In this document: positions 6,467-8,603 of the stretch, one piece after another
How the letters are laid out: every line of letters begins with the position of its first letter
How positions within the stretch are numbered: the stretch's first letter is position 1
NCBI GenBank assembly: GCA_028290165.1
Contig: JAQGKJ010000360.1
Coordinates: forward strand, 1-8,603
Reading direction: 5' to 3'
Source of the DNA: Bradyrhizobium sp.
GTDB taxonomy: Bacteria; Pseudomonadota; Alphaproteobacteria; Rhizobiales; Xanthobacteraceae
DNA length: 8,603 bases
Translations under genes and position numbers: made by a program
The notes under the pieces: model-generated
The model's database searches: none
What the model was told of the DNA's origin: nothing
Seen by the model: only the letters and a program-made list of their open reading frames with translations

Positions 6467-7201
6467 TTACAGCGTCCAGCCACCATCGATAATATGCGCG
6501 ACGCCGGTGGTGAACGCGCTTTCGTCGCTGGCGAGATACACCGCGAGTGAGGCGATTTCCTCAGCCGTGCCTAACCGCCCCATCGGCTGCCGGGAGACGA
6601 ACATCTCGCGCCCGCCGGGGCCCGCGGCGGCAGCGCGGTTAAGCATCGACGGTGTCTCGATGGTGCCCGGGCAGATGCAATTGCAGCGGATGCCCTTGGT
6701 GATGAAATCGGCGGCGACCGCGCGGGTCAGTGCCGCGACGGCGGCCTTGGTTGCGCCGTAGACGTAACGGTTGGGCGCGGCCTTGAACACGCCGGCGGCG
6801 GAAGAAATGTTGACGATCGAGCCGTGGCCTCGTTCCAGCATGCCCGGCAGAAATGCCCGCAGCGTCCGGTGCATCGACTTGACGTTGAGGTCGAACGAAA
6901 AGTCCCAGTCGGCGTCCGAGCATTCCAGCACCGTGCCGTTGTGCACGAAGCCTGCGGCATTGAGCAGGATGTCGGTGTTGCCGACGCGCTTGGCCATCTC
7001 GCTGACAGCAGCGCTGTCGCGGACGTCGAGCCGTGCGACTTCCGCGACGCCCTCGTTCCTGAGCGCCGCAAGGCCCTTTTCGTCGATGTCGGTTGCAAAC
7101 ACCGTGGCGCCCTCGCGCGCGAAAGCGATTGCCGAGGCGCGGCCGATCCCCGCCGCGCCCGCGGTCACGAATGCGCGCTTGCCTTTAAGGCGGTCTGACA
7201 T
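6467..7201 (-). CDS. Short-chain dehydrogenase of the BDH2/2-keto-3-deoxy-L-fuconate dehydrogenase group
   Basis: This is an NAD-type SDR of 244 residues. The ATG at 7201 is chosen because GGGAGA sits five bases upstream; an ATG at 7216 would add five residues and lacks a binding site. The nucleotide motif is 'TAGAAGIG' (13-20), with acidic residues after strand two ('ATDID', Asp38 and Asp40). 'NAAG' is at 81-84 and Asn106 lies in 'FDLNVKSM'. The catalytic set is Ser133/134, Tyr148 and Lys152 ('YGATK'). Remembered human BDH2 shares long stretches such as 'AGFVHNGTVL', 'RCNCICPGT' and 'YLASDESA', and an Arg three residues before the catalytic Tyr (here Arg145), which contacts the carboxylate in BDH2. 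Bacterial relatives include 2-keto-3-deoxy-L-fuconate dehydrogenase. With an IlvD/Edd dehydratase upstream, oxidation of a 2-keto-3-deoxy sugar acid is the best inference; 3-hydroxybutyrate dehydrogenase is the alternative. Confidence 0.9.
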   Translation of the reverse strand: MSDRLKGKRAFVTAGAAGIGRASAIAFAREGATVFATDIDEKGLAALRNEGVAEVARLDVRDSAAVSEMAKRVGNTDILLNAAGFVHNGTVLECSDADWDFSFDLNVKSMHRTLRAFLPGMLERGHGSIVNISSAAGVFKAAPNRYVYGATKAAVAALTRAVAADFITKGIRCNCICPGTIETPSMLNRAAAAGPGGREMFVSRQPMGRLGTAEEIASLAVYLASDESAFTTGVAHIIDGGWTL

Positions 7202-7206
7202 GTCGT

Positions 7207-7212
7207 TCTCCC
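7207..7212 (-). promoter_or_regulatory. Shine-Dalgarno site deciding the start of the BDH2-like SDR
   Basis: On the minus strand GGGAGA is separated by five bases from the ATG at 7201 and lies downstream of the alternative ATG at 7216. This favours the shorter, 244-residue form. Confidence 0.65.
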
Positions 7213-7214
7213 AC

Positions 7215-7230
7215 AAATTGTCGTCAATTT
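7215..7230. promoter_or_regulatory. Inverted repeat in the leader of the BDH2-like SDR gene
   Basis: AAATTG (7215-7220) and CAATTT (7225-7230) are perfect 6-base arms around TCGT, 14 bases upstream of the SDR start codon. The core AATTGTCGTC recurs at 6427-6436, upstream of the other SDR gene. It could be a regulator operator or an mRNA hairpin close to the binding site; no regulator gene is in view. Confidence 0.3.
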
Positions 7231-7235
7231 TCGCT

Positions 7236-7343
7236 CGTCATACGCGGGCTTGACCCGCGTATCCATCCTCTGTTGAAGAACGATGGATTGCCGGGTCGTC
7301 AGGTGCCAAGACGGCTCTTCGCGCCTTTTGCCCGGCAATGACG
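7236..7343. repeat. Compound palindromic intergenic repeat element
   Basis: This 108-bp non-coding element is flanked by CGTCAT (7236-7241) and its complement ATGACG (7338-7343). Inside are three perfect stems: a 9-bp stem 7240-7248 with 7254-7262 around a CTTGA loop; a 7-bp stem 7261-7267 with 7282-7288; and a 9-bp stem 7287-7295 with 7331-7339. The arms (ATACGCGGG-CTTGA-CCCGCGTAT and ATTGCCGGG...CCCGGCAAT) resemble the mobile palindromic intergenic elements abundant in Bradyrhizobium and related genera (from memory, not searched). It starts 9 bases after the dehydratase stop and could end its transcript or protect mRNA ends. Confidence 0.7.
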
Positions 7344-7352
7344 GCACGTATC

Positions 7353-8603
7353 CTAATGATTGTCCCTCGCCACGCCGACCTTGCCGGCGATGTCGTGATA
7401 GCGCGTGGCGAATTCCATGCAAGCGCCGGTGGCCTGCTGGCCGACGGTCGAGCGATAGAGCTCCTGCCACGGCGTCTGGTTGGCCGGATAGGGGAAGCCG
7501 CCTCGCGCTTTAAGTTCGGCACGCCGCTTCTTCAGCTCCTCGTCCGAAATCAAAATGTTGGCGGTGCCCTTGTTCAGGTCGATGCGAACCTTGTCGCCGG
7601 TATTCAGGATCGCCAGCCCACCGTCGGCGGCGGCTTCCGGTGTGGCGTTCAGGATCGACGGCGAGCCCGAAGTGCCGGACTGGCGGCCATCGCCGATGCA
7701 GGGCAGCGACAGGATACCGCGTTTGATCAGCGCGGCCGGCGGCTGCATGTTCACGACCTCGGCGCCGCCGGGATAGCCGATCGGTCCGGTGCCCCGCACG
7801 AACAGGATGCAGTGCTCGTCGATATCGAGCGCGGGATCGTCAATCCGCTTATGATAGTCCTCCGGGCCCTCGAACACGATCGCGCGTCCCTCGAAGGCGT
7901 TGCGATCCTTGGGATTGATTAGATAGCGGTCGCGGAATTCCTTTGATATCACGCTGGTCTTCATGATCGCGGAATCGAAGAGGTTGCCGCGCAAGACCAG
8001 GAATCCTGCGTCCTTCACCAGTGGCTTGTCAAAGCTCCAGATTACGTCGCCGTCGGGTTTTGGCGCATTGCGGCAGTTGTCGCTTATGGTGTGGCCGTTG
8101 ACGGTCATGACGTCTTCGTGGATGCGCTTGTGCGCCATCAATTCGCGCACCACCGCCGGCACGCCGCCGGCGCGATGGTACTCTTCGCCGAGGTAGAAGC
8201 CGGCCGGCTGCATGTTCACGAGCAGCGGAATCTGGTGGCCGTATTTTTGCCATTCGTCGATCGACAGTTCCACGCCGATATGGCGGGCCAGCGCGTTGAT
8301 ATGGATCGGCGCGTTGGTCGAGCCGCCGATCGCCGAATTGACGACGATGCAGTTCTCGAACGCCTTCCGCGTCAGAATGTCGGACGGTTTTAGATCCTCC
8401 CAGACCATCCCGACGATGCGCGTGCCGGTCTCATAGGCGATCTGGCCGCGCTCGCGATAGGGGGCGGGGATCGCGGCACAGCCCGGCAGCGACATACCGA
8501 GCGCTTCCGCCAGCGAATTCATAGTGGAGGCGGTGCCCATGGTGTTGCAGTGGCCGACCGAGGGCGCCGAGGACGCCACGATGTTCATGAACTCCTCGTA
8601 GTC
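7353..8603 (-). CDS. IlvD/Edd-family sugar-acid dehydratase, N-terminus cut off by window edge
   Basis: This Fe-S dehydratase family removes water from a sugar acid to give a 2-keto-3-deoxy acid. The frame is open through the right edge, and the last 416 residues of an expected 570-600 or so are visible. 'VGHCNTMGTAST' carries the third cluster-ligand Cys (visible residue 19); the first two ligands lie outside. 'GGSTNAPIHINALARH' (93-108) and 'GEEYHRAGG' (139-147) match substrate and metal regions. 'GDGRQSGTSGSPSILNATPEA' (split here at 'GDGRQSG' and 'TSGSPSILN') contains the expected catalytic Ser309. The C-terminus 'TPWQELYRSTVGQQATG' through 'VARDNH' is characteristic of the L-arabinonate/D-xylonate dehydratase branch, not of branched-chain amino-acid IlvD. 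It is upstream of two SDR genes on the same strand. The actual sugar acid is unknown. Confidence 0.92.
   Translation of the reverse strand, partial: DYEEFMNIVASSAPSVGHCNTMGTASTMNSLAEALGMSLPGCAAIPAPYRERGQIAYETGTRIVGMVWEDLKPSDILTRKAFENCIVVNSAIGGSTNAPIHINALARHIGVELSIDEWQKYGHQIPLLVNMQPAGFYLGEEYHRAGGVPAVVRELMAHKRIHEDVMTVNGHTISDNCRNAPKPDGDVIWSFDKPLVKDAGFLVLRGNLFDSAIMKTSVISKEFRDRYLINPKDRNAFEGRAIVFEGPEDYHKRIDDPALDIDEHCILFVRGTGPIGYPGGAEVVNMQPPAALIKRGILSLPCIGDGRQSGTSGSPSILNATPEAAADGGLAILNTGDKVRIDLNKGTANILISDEELKKRRAELKARGGFPYPANQTPWQELYRSTVGQQATGACMEFATRYHDIAGKVGVARDNH

Noticed and set aside
7233..7350. CRISPR array or small non-coding RNA gene in the dehydratase-SDR spacer
   Set aside because: There are no regularly spaced direct repeats; the structure is inverted repeats, better explained by a palindromic intergenic element.
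7338..7922. Plus-strand open frame (194 codons) opposite the dehydratase
   Set aside because: It overlaps the conserved dehydratase C-terminus and has no motif of its own.
7353..8603. Branched-chain amino-acid dihydroxy-acid dehydratase (ilvD)
   Set aside because: The 'STNAPIH' motif and the 'TPWQELYR...RDNH' C-terminus fit the sugar-acid branch, and the neighbours are dehydrogenases, not ilv genes.

Overview
The window is a compact, GC-rich chromosomal segment. Its gene content, codon use and one intergenic palindromic repeat suggest an alphaproteobacterium, probably of the Bradyrhizobium/Rhodopseudomonas type (inference; no rRNA or other marker gene is present). It holds nine genes in two convergent blocks. 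No tRNA, rRNA, CRISPR array, transposase or phage gene is visible, and no stretch over 300 bases lacks a gene.

Left block, plus strand, about 2-4351: a TonB-energised outer-membrane uptake operon. It consists of a TonB-dependent receptor (5' end outside the window), exbB, exbD and tonB, with gaps of a few to a few tens of bases. ExbB and ExbD would form the inner-membrane proton channel, TonB would carry the force across the periplasm, and the receptor would be the outer-membrane gate. The substrate cannot be read from the sequence, and no regulator is in view.

Right block, minus strand, read from the right edge leftwards: the C-terminal part (416 residues) of an IlvD/Edd-family dehydratase of the sugar-acid type; an intergenic region of about 150 bp filled mostly by a compound palindromic repeat; a short-chain dehydrogenase (SDR) resembling the BDH2/2-keto-3-deoxy-L-fuconate dehydrogenase group; a second SDR; a compact M50 (site-2-type) membrane metalloprotease; and a small C-terminally membrane-anchored protein of unknown function. 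The dehydratase plus two NAD-type SDRs fit part of a non-phosphorylative sugar or sugar-acid oxidation pathway. The protease and the small membrane protein look like a separate unit that happens to follow.

The blocks converge at 4352-4384, where a short GC-rich hairpin overlaps the end of the small-protein gene. I see no clear sign of a wholly new system. The most interesting points are the compound palindrome, a short motif shared by the leaders of both SDR genes, the unrecognised tail-anchored protein beside the protease, and the atypical acidic linker of TonB.
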